A stretch of DNA of 64,000 nucleotides from Mycolicibacterium sp. GTDB lineage: Bacteria > Actinomycetota > Actinomycetes > Mycobacteriales > Mycobacteriaceae. The translations under genes were made by a program, and so were the position numbers. Position 1 is the first letter of the stretch, and each line of letters starts with the position of its first letter. The stretch lies in NCBI RefSeq assembly GCF_016462545.1, contig NZ_JAEMTA010000007.1, positions 1 to 64,000 of the forward strand. The letters run 5' to 3'. This document shows positions 30,378 through 38,495 of this stretch, piece after piece. The notes under the pieces are model-generated. The model did no database searches, was not told the origin of the DNA, and worked only from the letters and a program-made list of their open reading frames with translations.

Positions 30378-30929
30378 ATGGGGTACAAGCATTCGCGCGA
30401 GGAGATTCTCGAGGGAGCGCTGGAGGCGGCTCTCGCCGAGGGGTTGAGTCCCCTGACGTTCGGGCGATTGGCCAAGCGTCTGGGTGTCAGCGACCGCGTC
30501 ATCGTCTACTACTTCCCCTCCAAGACCGACCTGGTGCTCTCGGTCCTGGAACTGATCGCCGCCCGGCTGCAGGCGGTCTTGGCGGACGCGATCACGCAGC
30601 GTGCTTCCGGCCACCTCGAATTGGTAAGGGCCGCATGGCCGCAACTCGCAAACGAAGACATCGACCCGATCTTCGGTCTGTACTTCGAGGCCATCGGTCA
30701 GGCCACCGCAGGCATCGAGCCGTTCGCCGGACTCGCGGGTCCGCTGATCGAGGGCTGGATCTCCTGGCTGAGCGGATTCTTCGACGGCGAGGCGCACACC
30801 TGCCGCGCCGAGGCGGAGGCCGCCCTGGTGCTGCTCGACGGGCTGCTGCTGATGCGTCAACTCGCGGGTGGCTCAGCGGCCGACCGTGCGGCGACGCAAC
30901 TCGGCCTCAGTCGTCCAGATGCTCGATGA
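30378..30929 (+). CDS. TetR-family transcriptional regulator
   Basis: A 183-aa TetR regulator. The N-terminal HTH is clear (FGRLAKRLGVSDRVIVYYFPSKTDLVLSVLELIAARL); the ligand domain is unique enough that the inducer cannot be guessed. ATG 30378 is preceded by AAGG. Two palindromes in the 66-bp gap to the divergent membrane-protein gene are the probable operators. The 3' end overlaps the convergent hydrolase gene by 23 bp. Confidence 0.9.
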   Translation: MGYKHSREEILEGALEAALAEGLSPLTFGRLAKRLGVSDRVIVYYFPSKTDLVLSVLELIAARLQAVLADAITQRASGHLELVRAAWPQLANEDIDPIFGLYFEAIGQATAGIEPFAGLAGPLIEGWISWLSGFFDGEAHTCRAEAEAALVLLDGLLLMRQLAGGSAADRAATQLGLSRPDAR

Positions 30930-31680
30930 CGAAGTCCGTGATCGCCGCCGCCACCTCGCGGTGCGTGACGTCGTTGAGGATGTCGTGGCCGCCACCGGCG
31001 ATCTCGAGGAGCGACAGCGTCTCGAGTTGCTCGGCGTAAGCCCGGACTGCGCCGACGGGGGCGATCGGATCGTTGCTCCCGTGTACCGCAAGGATCGGCA
31101 CCGCCAGCGAGGGCAGCGTCGCTCCGAAGCTGTCCCAGCCGCGGTCCAGTTCGCGTGCCAGCGGGCCGCCGTCGGCGTCGACGAACGCGAGTGGGTCGTT
31201 CTCGATCGCGTCGAGGTAGAACGGATCGGCGGACAACTGGCTGGGCGCGATCTCGAACGTCGAGTCCGCATCGACGAGCCCCGGGACCGGTGCCAGCGGC
31301 GCACCTGAGATCACCCCGGCCCGGTAGCGGTCGGGCGCGCCGAGCAGGCGGAACAGGGTCGCTACCGCACCGAACGAATGTCCCTGCGCGACAAGGGGAA
31401 TGTCGGGATGCTCAGCGAGTGCCAACTCGGTGAGCTGTTCGGCGAGGGCGCCGCAGGCCTCCAGCGTTCGGAAGTCTCCACGATCGCCCGGCGTCAGACC
31501 GTGCCCGAACTGATCGACGGCCCACAGGTCGATGCCCGCGGAGTTCAACGCGAAGCCGTAGCGGTGGTAGAGCCCCGTGTGTTCGCCGAACCCGTGCAGG
31601 AAGATGACAGCCGCACGCGGCTCGGGGGCGGCCCAGTGGCGGTAGTACGCGGGGCCGCCATCAGTGTCCAGGAATGGCAT
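30907..31680 (-). CDS. Alpha/beta hydrolase, monoacylglycerol lipase/lysophospholipase-like
   Basis: A 257-aa serine hydrolase of the hydrolase_4 type. Visible are the oxyanion region IFLHGFGEHTGLYHRYG, the nucleophile elbow AQGHSFGAVAT, an acid in VHGSNDPIAPVG and the catalytic His in AGGGHDILND. This composition is typical of monoacylglycerol lipases such as Rv0183. ATG 31680 (MPFLDTDGGPAYYRHW) is used rather than the longer track start. No signal peptide. The LysR gene lies upstream on the same strand, 45 bp away. Confidence 0.87.
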   Translation of the reverse strand: MPFLDTDGGPAYYRHWAAPEPRAAVIFLHGFGEHTGLYHRYGFALNSAGIDLWAVDQFGHGLTPGDRGDFRTLEACGALAEQLTELALAEHPDIPLVAQGHSFGAVATLFRLLGAPDRYRAGVISGAPLAPVPGLVDADSTFEIAPSQLSADPFYLDAIENDPLAFVDADGGPLARELDRGWDSFGATLPSLAVPILAVHGSNDPIAPVGAVRAYAEQLETLSLLEIAGGGHDILNDVTHREVAAAITDFVIEHLDD

Positions 31681-31725
31681 GTCTGCGACTGCACCAGCTG
31701 AGTGCCTGCAGCGCAAGGGATTGGC

Positions 31726-32631
31726 TCAGCGTGCACCGAGAAGCACCTCGCGCTGATCCTCCATCCGGGCGTGGAGCGCATCGATGAGCACGCCCACTTC
31801 GGGCCTGCGGAGGGTTTCGGCGCGGGCCACCAGCCAGTAGGACAGCTGCAGTCCCACCTCGTCGGGCAGAACCCGGACCAGGTCGTCGTGCCGGTCCGCC
31901 ATGAAGCACGGCAGCAGGCCAAGCCCGGCCGCTGCCCGGGTGGCCTCGACGTGGACGAAGACGTTGGTCGAGGTGACGGATTCCCGCATCGCCGGGGCGA
32001 AGGTGCGAGCCAGGTCGAGGTCGTCGACCTGCAACATGGAGTCGACGAAGTAGACCAGCGGGTGAGTCGCGAGATCGGAGGTGGACGCAGGCGCTGCGTG
32101 CCGCTTCAGATATTCGCGCGATCCGTAGAGTCCCAAGCGGTAGTCGCCGAGACGGGCGGCCTCGGCGCGATGTACCTGGGGTTCGCCGACGACGACCTCG
32201 ATATCGAGGCCCGAGCGCTGCTGCGTCGCCCGCCGGGTGGCGGTCACGATCTCGACGGACACCTTCGGGTGGCGCTGCTGGACGTGGGCCGCCGCAGGCG
32301 CGGCGATGTAGGCGCTGAAGCCGTCGGTCGCCGACATCCGAACCACGCCCTCCAACGTTCGCGAACCGGCCGGCCCCGTCAGGGACCGGACAGCGAACTC
32401 GACGGCCTCCGCCGCCGCCAACGCCTCCCTGCCGAGTTCGGTGAGCTCCCAACCCCCAGTGGCACGGGCCAGCAGTCGGCCGCCGACGGACTGTTCCAGT
32501 GCGGCGATTCGGCGCGAGACGGTCGTGTGGTTGAGGCCCAGCTCCTCGGCGGCGGTCACGAATCGGCCCGAACGTCCCACCGCCAGCAGGATCAGCAGAT
32601 CGTCGGCACTGAGCCCCTTGGAAGCGGTCAT
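31726..32631 (-). CDS. LysR-family transcriptional regulator
   Basis: A 301-aa LysR regulator: HTH in LLILLAVGRSGRFVTAAEELGLNHTTVSRRIAALEQSVGGRLL, then a periplasmic-binding-like effector domain (EGVVRMSATDGFSAYIAAPAAAHVQQRHPKVSVEIVT). I use ATG 32631 (MTASKGLSADDL); the 63 extra residues in the track come from the promoter. It is divergent from the MHS transporter/SDR operon, with a perfect palindrome touching its own start codon, so it probably regulates both itself and that operon. Confidence 0.9.
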   Translation of the reverse strand: MTASKGLSADDLLILLAVGRSGRFVTAAEELGLNHTTVSRRIAALEQSVGGRLLARATGGWELTELGREALAAAEAVEFAVRSLTGPAGSRTLEGVVRMSATDGFSAYIAAPAAAHVQQRHPKVSVEIVTATRRATQQRSGLDIEVVVGEPQVHRAEAARLGDYRLGLYGSREYLKRHAAPASTSDLATHPLVYFVDSMLQVDDLDLARTFAPAMRESVTSTNVFVHVEATRAAAGLGLLPCFMADRHDDLVRVLPDEVGLQLSYWLVARAETLRRPEVGVLIDALHARMEDQREVLLGAR

Positions 32632-32649
32632 ATCTGCATTTTTGCAGAT
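32632..32649. promoter_or_regulatory. Palindromic operator, probably for the LysR regulator
   Basis: ATCTGCA-TTTT-TGCAGAT is a perfect 7-bp inverted repeat directly abutting the LysR start codon and 112 bp before the MHS transporter ATG. LysR proteins bind interrupted AT-flanked palindromes and commonly autoregulate, so this is the best operator candidate in the gap. Confidence 0.65.
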
Positions 32650-32761
32650 GATCCTTGCATTCTTGGGCATTGCGGCCGGTCGCTGAGTGCAGGAATACTC
32701 AGTGTCAATTGTGGGCCGGATCACACGGCCCTTTCGGGGTGACCGTGGTGAGGAGAGTTCG

Positions 32762-34111
32762 ATGGGCAAGCCGATACCGACGGGGCTGCGGCGGGTCGTG
32801 GCCGCCTCGATGGCGGGCACGGTGGTGGAGTGGTACGAGTTCTTCCTCTACGGCACCGCAGCCACGCTGGTGTTCAGCAAGGTGTTCTTCTCGCCGAGCA
32901 CCAGTGACCTCGACGCGATTCTCGCGGCGTTCGTCACCTACGCGGTCGGTTTCGCTGCGCGCCCGCTGGGCGGCGTGGTGTTCGGCCACTACGGAGACAA
33001 GTACGGTCGCAAGAAACTGCTCCAGTTCTCGCTGCTCCTGGTGGGCGCGGCGACGTTCCTGATGGGCTGCCTGCCCACCTTCGGACAGATCGGCTACTGG
33101 GCACCCGCGCTATTGGTCGCACTGCGATTCATCCAGGGCTTCGCCGTGGGCGGGGAATGGGGCGGTGCGGTGCTCCTGGTAGCCGAGCACAGCCCGGACA
33201 GGGAACGCGGTTTCTGGGCCAGCTGGCCCCAGGCCGGCGTGCCCGCAGGCAACCTGCTCGCGACGGTGGTGCTGCTGGTTCTGACCAGCACGCTGTCCGA
33301 CGCCGCGTTCCTGTCCTGGGGTTGGCGGGTCGCGTTCTGGCTGTCCGCGGTGGTGGTATTGGTCGGCTACTACATCCGCACCAAGGTCACAGACGCGCCG
33401 ATCTTCGTGGCGGCGCAGCAGGAGGCCGAAAAGATCAAGGCGACGTCGTTCAGCGTCGTCGAGGTGCTCAAGCGTTATCCGCGCGCAGTCTTCACTGCGA
33501 TGGGACTGCGCTTCGGCGAGAACATCATGTACTACCTGGTGGTCACGTTCTCGATCACCTACCTCAAGGTCCAGGTCGGCGCCGACACCAGCTCGATCCT
33601 CTGGTATCTGCTCGTAGCCCATGCCGTGCACTTCGCGATGATTCCGTTGGTGGGCAAGTTCGCCGACCGCTTCGGTCGTCGCCCGGTGTACTTCACGGGT
33701 GCTGCGCTCGGCGCTACGTGGGGCTTCTTCGCCTTCCCCATGATGAACAGCGGCAACTACGTGATCGTCACCGCCGCGGTCACCATCGGCCTCGTCATCC
33801 ACGCCATCATGTACGCACCGCAGCCGGCCATCATGGCCGAGATGTTTCCCACCCGGATGCGGTATTCCGGTGTGTCCCTTGGCTATCAGGTGACGTCGAT
33901 CGTCGCAGGCTCGCTGGCGCCGATCATCGCCGTCAAGCTGCTCGACGTCTACGACTCGTCGGTACCGATCGCGATCTATCTCGCACTGGCCTGCGCCGTC
34001 ACCCTGGTCGCCGTGGTCGTGACGCGTGAGACCAAGGGGATCGATCTCACGTCCTTGGACCGGGCCGACGCCGACGAGATGGCTGAAGAGCGTCAGGCGG
34101 CGGTCGGATGA
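32762..34111 (+). CDS. MHS-family (MFS) carboxylate:H+ symporter
   Basis: A 449-aa metabolite:H+ symporter of the major facilitator superfamily. Hallmarks are TVVEWYEFFLYGTAATLVFSKVFF in the first membrane segment, the loop motif GHYGDKYGRKKLL and GFAVGGEWGGAVLLVAEH. Members import small carboxylates such as shikimate, proline betaine or alpha-ketoglutarate. GAGGAGAG precedes ATG 32762. The ATGA overlap with the downstream SDR gene implies a common pathway, most simply uptake and oxidation of 3-hydroxybutyrate, an inference. Confidence 0.92.
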   Translation: MGKPIPTGLRRVVAASMAGTVVEWYEFFLYGTAATLVFSKVFFSPSTSDLDAILAAFVTYAVGFAARPLGGVVFGHYGDKYGRKKLLQFSLLLVGAATFLMGCLPTFGQIGYWAPALLVALRFIQGFAVGGEWGGAVLLVAEHSPDRERGFWASWPQAGVPAGNLLATVVLLVLTSTLSDAAFLSWGWRVAFWLSAVVVLVGYYIRTKVTDAPIFVAAQQEAEKIKATSFSVVEVLKRYPRAVFTAMGLRFGENIMYYLVVTFSITYLKVQVGADTSSILWYLLVAHAVHFAMIPLVGKFADRFGRRPVYFTGAALGATWGFFAFPMMNSGNYVIVTAAVTIGLVIHAIMYAPQPAIMAEMFPTRMRYSGVSLGYQVTSIVAGSLAPIIAVKLLDVYDSSVPIAIYLALACAVTLVAVVVTRETKGIDLTSLDRADADEMAEERQAAVG

Positions 34112-34854
34112 CCGACCTCACTGGACGTCGGGCGCTGGTGACCGGCGGCGCCAGCGGCATCGGCGCCGCCTGCGCGAGGGAACTGGCGCGCCGCGGTGCC
34201 GACGTCACGGTCGCCGACATCGACGACGTGGCGGCCAAGGCCCTCGCGGACGAGATCGGCGGACGTCCCTGGGCAGTCGACCTGCTCGACGTCGAGGGCT
34301 TGGAGGATCTGCGGCTCGACGTCGACATCCTCGTCAACAACGCCGGGGTGCAGAACATCGACCCCATCGTCGAATTCGACCCGGCCCGTTTCCGCTCGAT
34401 GCTGGCGCTGATGGTCGAGGCTCCGTTCCTCTTGATCCGCGCGGCGCTGCCGCACATGTACGACGCGGAATTTGGTCGGGTCGTGAACGTCTCGTCGGTG
34501 CACGGGCTGCGGGCGTCGGAGTTCAAGGTCGCCTACGTCGCCTCCAAGCACGCACTGGAAGGTCTGTCCAAGGTGACCGCCCTGGAAGGCGGACCGCGAG
34601 GGGTGACGAGCAACTGCGTCAACCCCGGTTATGTGCGAACTCCCCTGGTGACCAAGCAGATTGCGGATCAGGCCCGCACCCACGGGATCGCAGAGCAGGA
34701 GGTCTTGGAGCGCATCCTGCTGTCGGAGAGCGCGATCAAACGGCTCGTCGAGCCCGAGGAGGTGGCCTCCCTGGTGGCGTGGTTGTCCTCACCCGACGCC
34801 GGCATGGTGACCGGGGCGTCCTACACGATGGATGGCGGCTGGAGCGCGCGGTAG
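34108..34854 (+). CDS. SDR dehydrogenase, 3-hydroxybutyrate dehydrogenase-like
   Basis: A 248-aa short-chain dehydrogenase: cofactor motif TGGASGIGAA, NNAG (LVNNAGVQNIDPI), catalytic Ser in NVSSVHG and YxxxK in AYVASKHALEG. The insert VTKQIADQARTHGIAEQEVLERILLSESAIKRLVEPEEVASL is the substrate region typical of D-3-hydroxybutyrate dehydrogenases (BdhA), which form acetoacetate with NAD. It overlaps the transporter stop by 4 bp and lies opposite the LysR gene, forming a compact catabolic module. Confidence 0.88.
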   Translation: MTDLTGRRALVTGGASGIGAACARELARRGADVTVADIDDVAAKALADEIGGRPWAVDLLDVEGLEDLRLDVDILVNNAGVQNIDPIVEFDPARFRSMLALMVEAPFLLIRAALPHMYDAEFGRVVNVSSVHGLRASEFKVAYVASKHALEGLSKVTALEGGPRGVTSNCVNPGYVRTPLVTKQIADQARTHGIAEQEVLERILLSESAIKRLVEPEEVASLVAWLSSPDAGMVTGASYTMDGGWSAR

Positions 34855-35021
34855 ACGGATGGCTGCAATCCTGGCGAAAGCTCAGCGTGTGAGCAGGACC
34901 TCCAGCAACACTTCGGTTGCGCGTTTGATCATGATTCTGGCAAACTTTGGGCAATCTCTGCGAACGACTTGACGTAGAGTCGGGCAGGGCCGGTTTCGAG
35001 ATCGGGCCGAGGTGGGTGTTC

Positions 35022-37502
35022 ATGCAATTTCCGCTGGCGTCGATGTCGGCTGCGAAATCGGGGAATGAATCGTCCCAACCGATTTCGCAGCACCGCAACT
35101 CGAGCCTTTTGACGCCGACGTCATTTATCGTTCCTCGGCGTGCCCAGCTTGCACTGGCCGCACTCCTCGTCGGCGTCATCGGATACGGCGTCCTGACGAC
35201 CGCGCGCAGCAATGTCACCGCGATCGTGCTGACCGGTCAATGGCTATACCCGGCGCTGATGTTCGTGGCCGCCGCCGTGGTCGCCGCGCGAGCGTGGTCG
35301 GTCTCCCAAGAGCGATGGGCCTGGTGGCTGATCGCCGCCGGGATGTTTCTGCCTGCCGCCCGCAACATGCTCTACGCGGCATTCGGACCGCTGAACTCGC
35401 TGCGTCCGCTGTGGTTGTGCTTCTATCTGCTGCTGCTTGCCGGGCTTCTCCTGCTGCTGCGGGCGCGGGTGCGCCCCTTGCCTCTGGCGCTGTCACTGGA
35501 CGCGCTCATCGCGGGCTCGACGCTGGCCGCGGTCGCGGCGATCGCATTCCATCCCTACCGCACGGCCACCAGCGGTTCACCGATCCAGGTGATTCTGGCG
35601 CTGGCGTTTCCGGCGGGAGACCTGCTGCTCGTCGCGCTGGCCGCCGGCGCGCTCGCGATGTTGGGTTGGCGTGCCGACAAACGGTGGGCGCTCCTCGTCG
35701 CGGGCTTCCTGCTCTACGCCGTGGCCGACGTCCTGTTCATGTTCCACGTCGCCGACGGCACCTACTTCCGCGGTAGCTGGTTCGATGCCATGAGGCCCGC
35801 TGCGGCGATGATGTTGGCGGCCGCCAGTTGGGTGGCACCTCCGCCGCGACGCTCCAATCTGCACCTGACGGCCCGAGGTAACGCAGCTCCGCAGGTGCTC
35901 TTCACCATCATCCTCATGGGCCTGCTCGTCGCCGGCTACGACGCGAGGTTACCCAGGATGACGGTGATTCTCGCCGCCGTCGGACTCGTCGCGGTAGCCG
36001 CGAGGTTCGCGATGGCCTTCCGCGAGGTGAGCAGGCTCGTCGACAGTCACCGCCACGCGATGACCGACGATCTCACGACGTTGGGCAATCGACGCGCACT
36101 GTCCAGTGCATTGGCCACGGCATCGATCGCCTACTCGGCTCACGCCGTGAATGGCACGGGACCCGCTCTGCTCCTGATGGACCTGGATCGTTTCAAGGCG
36201 ATCAACGACGCCTTTGGTCATCACGTCGGTGATGAGTTGCTGCGTCGGGTCGGCCAGCGCCTCTCGCATACGGTGCGATCGAGAGACCTCCTCGCTCGGG
36301 TCGGTGGTGACGAGTTCGCCATCCTGATGCCCATCGGGACGGATCTCGCCGCTGCGGAGGGTTTGGCCGCGCGCGTCGCTGCGGCGCTGGCCGAGCCCTT
36401 CGTCTTGGACGAGGCGACCGTCGAGGTGGAGGCAAGCATCGGCGTCGCGCTCTGTCCGGCGCACTGTGGCGATCCGGAGGATCTGCTTCAACGTGCGGAT
36501 GTGGCCATGTACCGGGCCAAGGAGCTCCCCGCCCGAATCGCTTCCTACGACAGCACTTACGACTCACGTCGTATCGAAGAGCGCCGGATCATCGGCGAAT
36601 TGCGGTCGGCGATGACCGCGGGGCAGATGACCTGCCACTACCAACCGAAGATCCGCGCAGGCGACGGGAGCGTGCACAGCGTGGAGGCGTTGGTGCGCTG
36701 GCAGCATCCCACCGACGGCCTGATGAAACCCGACGAATTCCTGGACTACGTCGAACGAGGTGGTCTGATGCGCCCCCTCGCGACAGCCGTCCTGAACGTG
36801 GCCCTCGGCCGGGTGCGAGCCTGGCGCGAGCAGGGTGTCGACTTGACCGTCGCGGTCAACCTGTCAGCCACCAACCTGCTCGACGTCGACCTGGTGTCTC
36901 ACATCGGTGACCTCCTCCGCAGTTACGACGTCCCTGCCGATGCGTTGATCCTGGAGCTCACCGAAGGGGTATTGACCTCCAACTCGCAACGGTCGCACAG
37001 CGTCGTGGAAGCGTTGCAGCGCTTGGGGATAAAGCTCTCCATCGACGACTTCGGTACGGGTTGGTCGTCACTGGCCCGTCTTCAGGAGATGACCGTGGAC
37101 GAGCTCAAGCTCGACGGTGTCTTCGTGGGCCGACTCCTCGAGGATCCCCGTTCGACCGCCATCGTGCGATCGACGGTGGCGCTTGCGCACAGCCTGGGTG
37201 CCTCGCTCGTCGCCGAGGGGGTCGAGGACCTGGCCACCCTGCACGCCCTGCGCGAATACGGCTGCGACATCACCCAGGGTTACGTGCACTGCCCACCGCT
37301 TCCGGCAGACGAGTTGGGACGTTGGCTTGCCAGCCACGGCCCCATCCGGCGCAGCGCCTCGACGATGTCGGAGGTGGCACCTGCAAACGACAACCGCACG
37401 TACCCGCCGCCGTGGACGGTGTCGAAGTCGATCCCCGGAGCGATCGCAATGCCGGTGTCGGCCAACAACCTTGCGCAGAAGTCGAGCGAATCCGCCGAGT
37501 AG
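35022..37502 (+). CDS. Membrane-bound GGDEF-EAL cyclic-di-GMP enzyme
   Basis: An 826-aa protein with about nine N-terminal membrane segments (residues 40-325), a GGDEF domain and an EAL domain. The cyclase motif is intact (LLARVGGDEFAIL) and preceded by an RSRD inhibitory I-site. The phosphodiesterase residues are also present: VEALVRW, NLSATNL, LELTEG, SIDDFGTGWSS, LKLDG, AEGVED and TQGY. It could therefore make and degrade c-di-GMP. ATG 35022 follows GAGGTGG. The last 50 or so residues lie beyond the normal EAL end and are read from the strand opposite aspB, a 223-bp tail-to-tail overlap. Confidence 0.9.
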   Translation: MQFPLASMSAAKSGNESSQPISQHRNSSLLTPTSFIVPRRAQLALAALLVGVIGYGVLTTARSNVTAIVLTGQWLYPALMFVAAAVVAARAWSVSQERWAWWLIAAGMFLPAARNMLYAAFGPLNSLRPLWLCFYLLLLAGLLLLLRARVRPLPLALSLDALIAGSTLAAVAAIAFHPYRTATSGSPIQVILALAFPAGDLLLVALAAGALAMLGWRADKRWALLVAGFLLYAVADVLFMFHVADGTYFRGSWFDAMRPAAAMMLAAASWVAPPPRRSNLHLTARGNAAPQVLFTIILMGLLVAGYDARLPRMTVILAAVGLVAVAARFAMAFREVSRLVDSHRHAMTDDLTTLGNRRALSSALATASIAYSAHAVNGTGPALLLMDLDRFKAINDAFGHHVGDELLRRVGQRLSHTVRSRDLLARVGGDEFAILMPIGTDLAAAEGLAARVAAALAEPFVLDEATVEVEASIGVALCPAHCGDPEDLLQRADVAMYRAKELPARIASYDSTYDSRRIEERRIIGELRSAMTAGQMTCHYQPKIRAGDGSVHSVEALVRWQHPTDGLMKPDEFLDYVERGGLMRPLATAVLNVALGRVRAWREQGVDLTVAVNLSATNLLDVDLVSHIGDLLRSYDVPADALILELTEGVLTSNSQRSHSVVEALQRLGIKLSIDDFGTGWSSLARLQEMTVDELKLDGVFVGRLLEDPRSTAIVRSTVALAHSLGASLVAEGVEDLATLHALREYGCDITQGYVHCPPLPADELGRWLASHGPIRRSASTMSEVAPANDNRTYPPPWTVSKSIPGAIAMPVSANNLAQKSSESAE

Positions 37503-38485
37503 TCGGAGATGTCGGCGTAGACGTAGAACGCGCCATCCGCAGGCGCCAGTCGGGACAGTCCGATATCGGGCAGACCACGCAGCAGCATGTCACGGTTGAC
37601 GGCGTACTGGCCGACCAGGTCGTCGGCCTCGGCTGCCGACTCGGGCAAGAACGCCGCGACGGCGGCGAGTTGCGGAAGTGTGGGCGGACAGATGGAGAAG
37701 TTGCCGGTCAGCCGATCGACCGCGCGACGAAGGGCTGGCGGCACCAAGAGCCAGCCGAGCCGCCAGCCGGTCATCGCGTAATACTTCGAAAAGCTGTTGA
37801 CCACAATGGCTTCGCGGGATGTCTCCCATGCGCAACTGGTCGGTGGCGCACCGAGGTAGACCAGCCCGTGGTAGATCTCGTCGCTGACCAACTGGACGTC
37901 GTGTACCTCGCACCAGGTCGCGATCGCAGCCAGTTCCGCAGGCGCAATGACGGTGCCCGTCGGGTTGGCCGGGCTGGCGAGCACCACACCCTCGATGGGT
38001 GGCTCGATGGCGGCGAGCATCTCGACGGTCGGTTGGAATCGAGTCTCGGGCCCGCACGGAACCTCGACGACCTCGCAGCCCAGTGCCGACAGGATGTTGC
38101 GGTAACAGGGATAGCCCGGGCTCGTCACGGCGACGCGATCGCCAACGTCGAAGCAGGCCAGGAAGGCCAGCAGGAATCCACCGGTGGAACCGGTGGTGAC
38201 CACGACATCCTCGGGACCGAGCCGAAGCCCGTAGCGGGGTTGATACGACGCCGCGATGGCCTCGCGAAGCTCCGGGATGCCCAGCGCTACGGTGTATCCC
38301 AGATTGTGCTCGGCAAGCGCTACGCCAGCCGCAGCGCGGATCGGTGCCGGTGCCTGGGCGCTCGGCTGTCCGGCGGACAGATTCACCAGATCGCCGTGGG
38401 TGCGTTGGCGTTCGGCAGCGGCCAACCACACGTCCATCACATAGAACGGTGGAATCCCGGCGCGCAGCGCGACACGATCACTCAC
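37280..38485 (-). CDS. aspB: PLP-dependent aminotransferase AspB (class I/II)
   Basis: A 401-aa fold-type I aminotransferase, the Rv3565 orthologue by position at the end of the fadD3-fadE31-32-33 operon. The PLP lysine is in NSFSKYYAMTGWRLGW; other class motifs are NLSAGQPS, LASPANPTGTVI and VSDEIYHG. The substrate is unknown, and a role in HIP catabolism is inferred only from context. GTG 38485 (VSDRVALRAGIPPFYVMDVW) is used, 10 bp after the fadE33 stop. The C-terminal tail (RPNSSAGSGGQCT) reads into the complement of the GGDEF-EAL gene. Confidence 0.9.
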   Translation of the reverse strand: MSDRVALRAGIPPFYVMDVWLAAAERQRTHGDLVNLSAGQPSAQAPAPIRAAAGVALAEHNLGYTVALGIPELREAIAASYQPRYGLRLGPEDVVVTTGSTGGFLLAFLACFDVGDRVAVTSPGYPCYRNILSALGCEVVEVPCGPETRFQPTVEMLAAIEPPIEGVVLASPANPTGTVIAPAELAAIATWCEVHDVQLVSDEIYHGLVYLGAPPTSCAWETSREAIVVNSFSKYYAMTGWRLGWLLVPPALRRAVDRLTGNFSICPPTLPQLAAVAAFLPESAAEADDLVGQYAVNRDMLLRGLPDIGLSRLAPADGAFYVYADISDYSADSLDFCARLLADTGIAIAPGIDFDTVHGGGYVRLSFAGATSDIVEALRRMGPWLASQRPNSSAGSGGQCT

Positions 38486-38495
38486 CTGGACCAGG

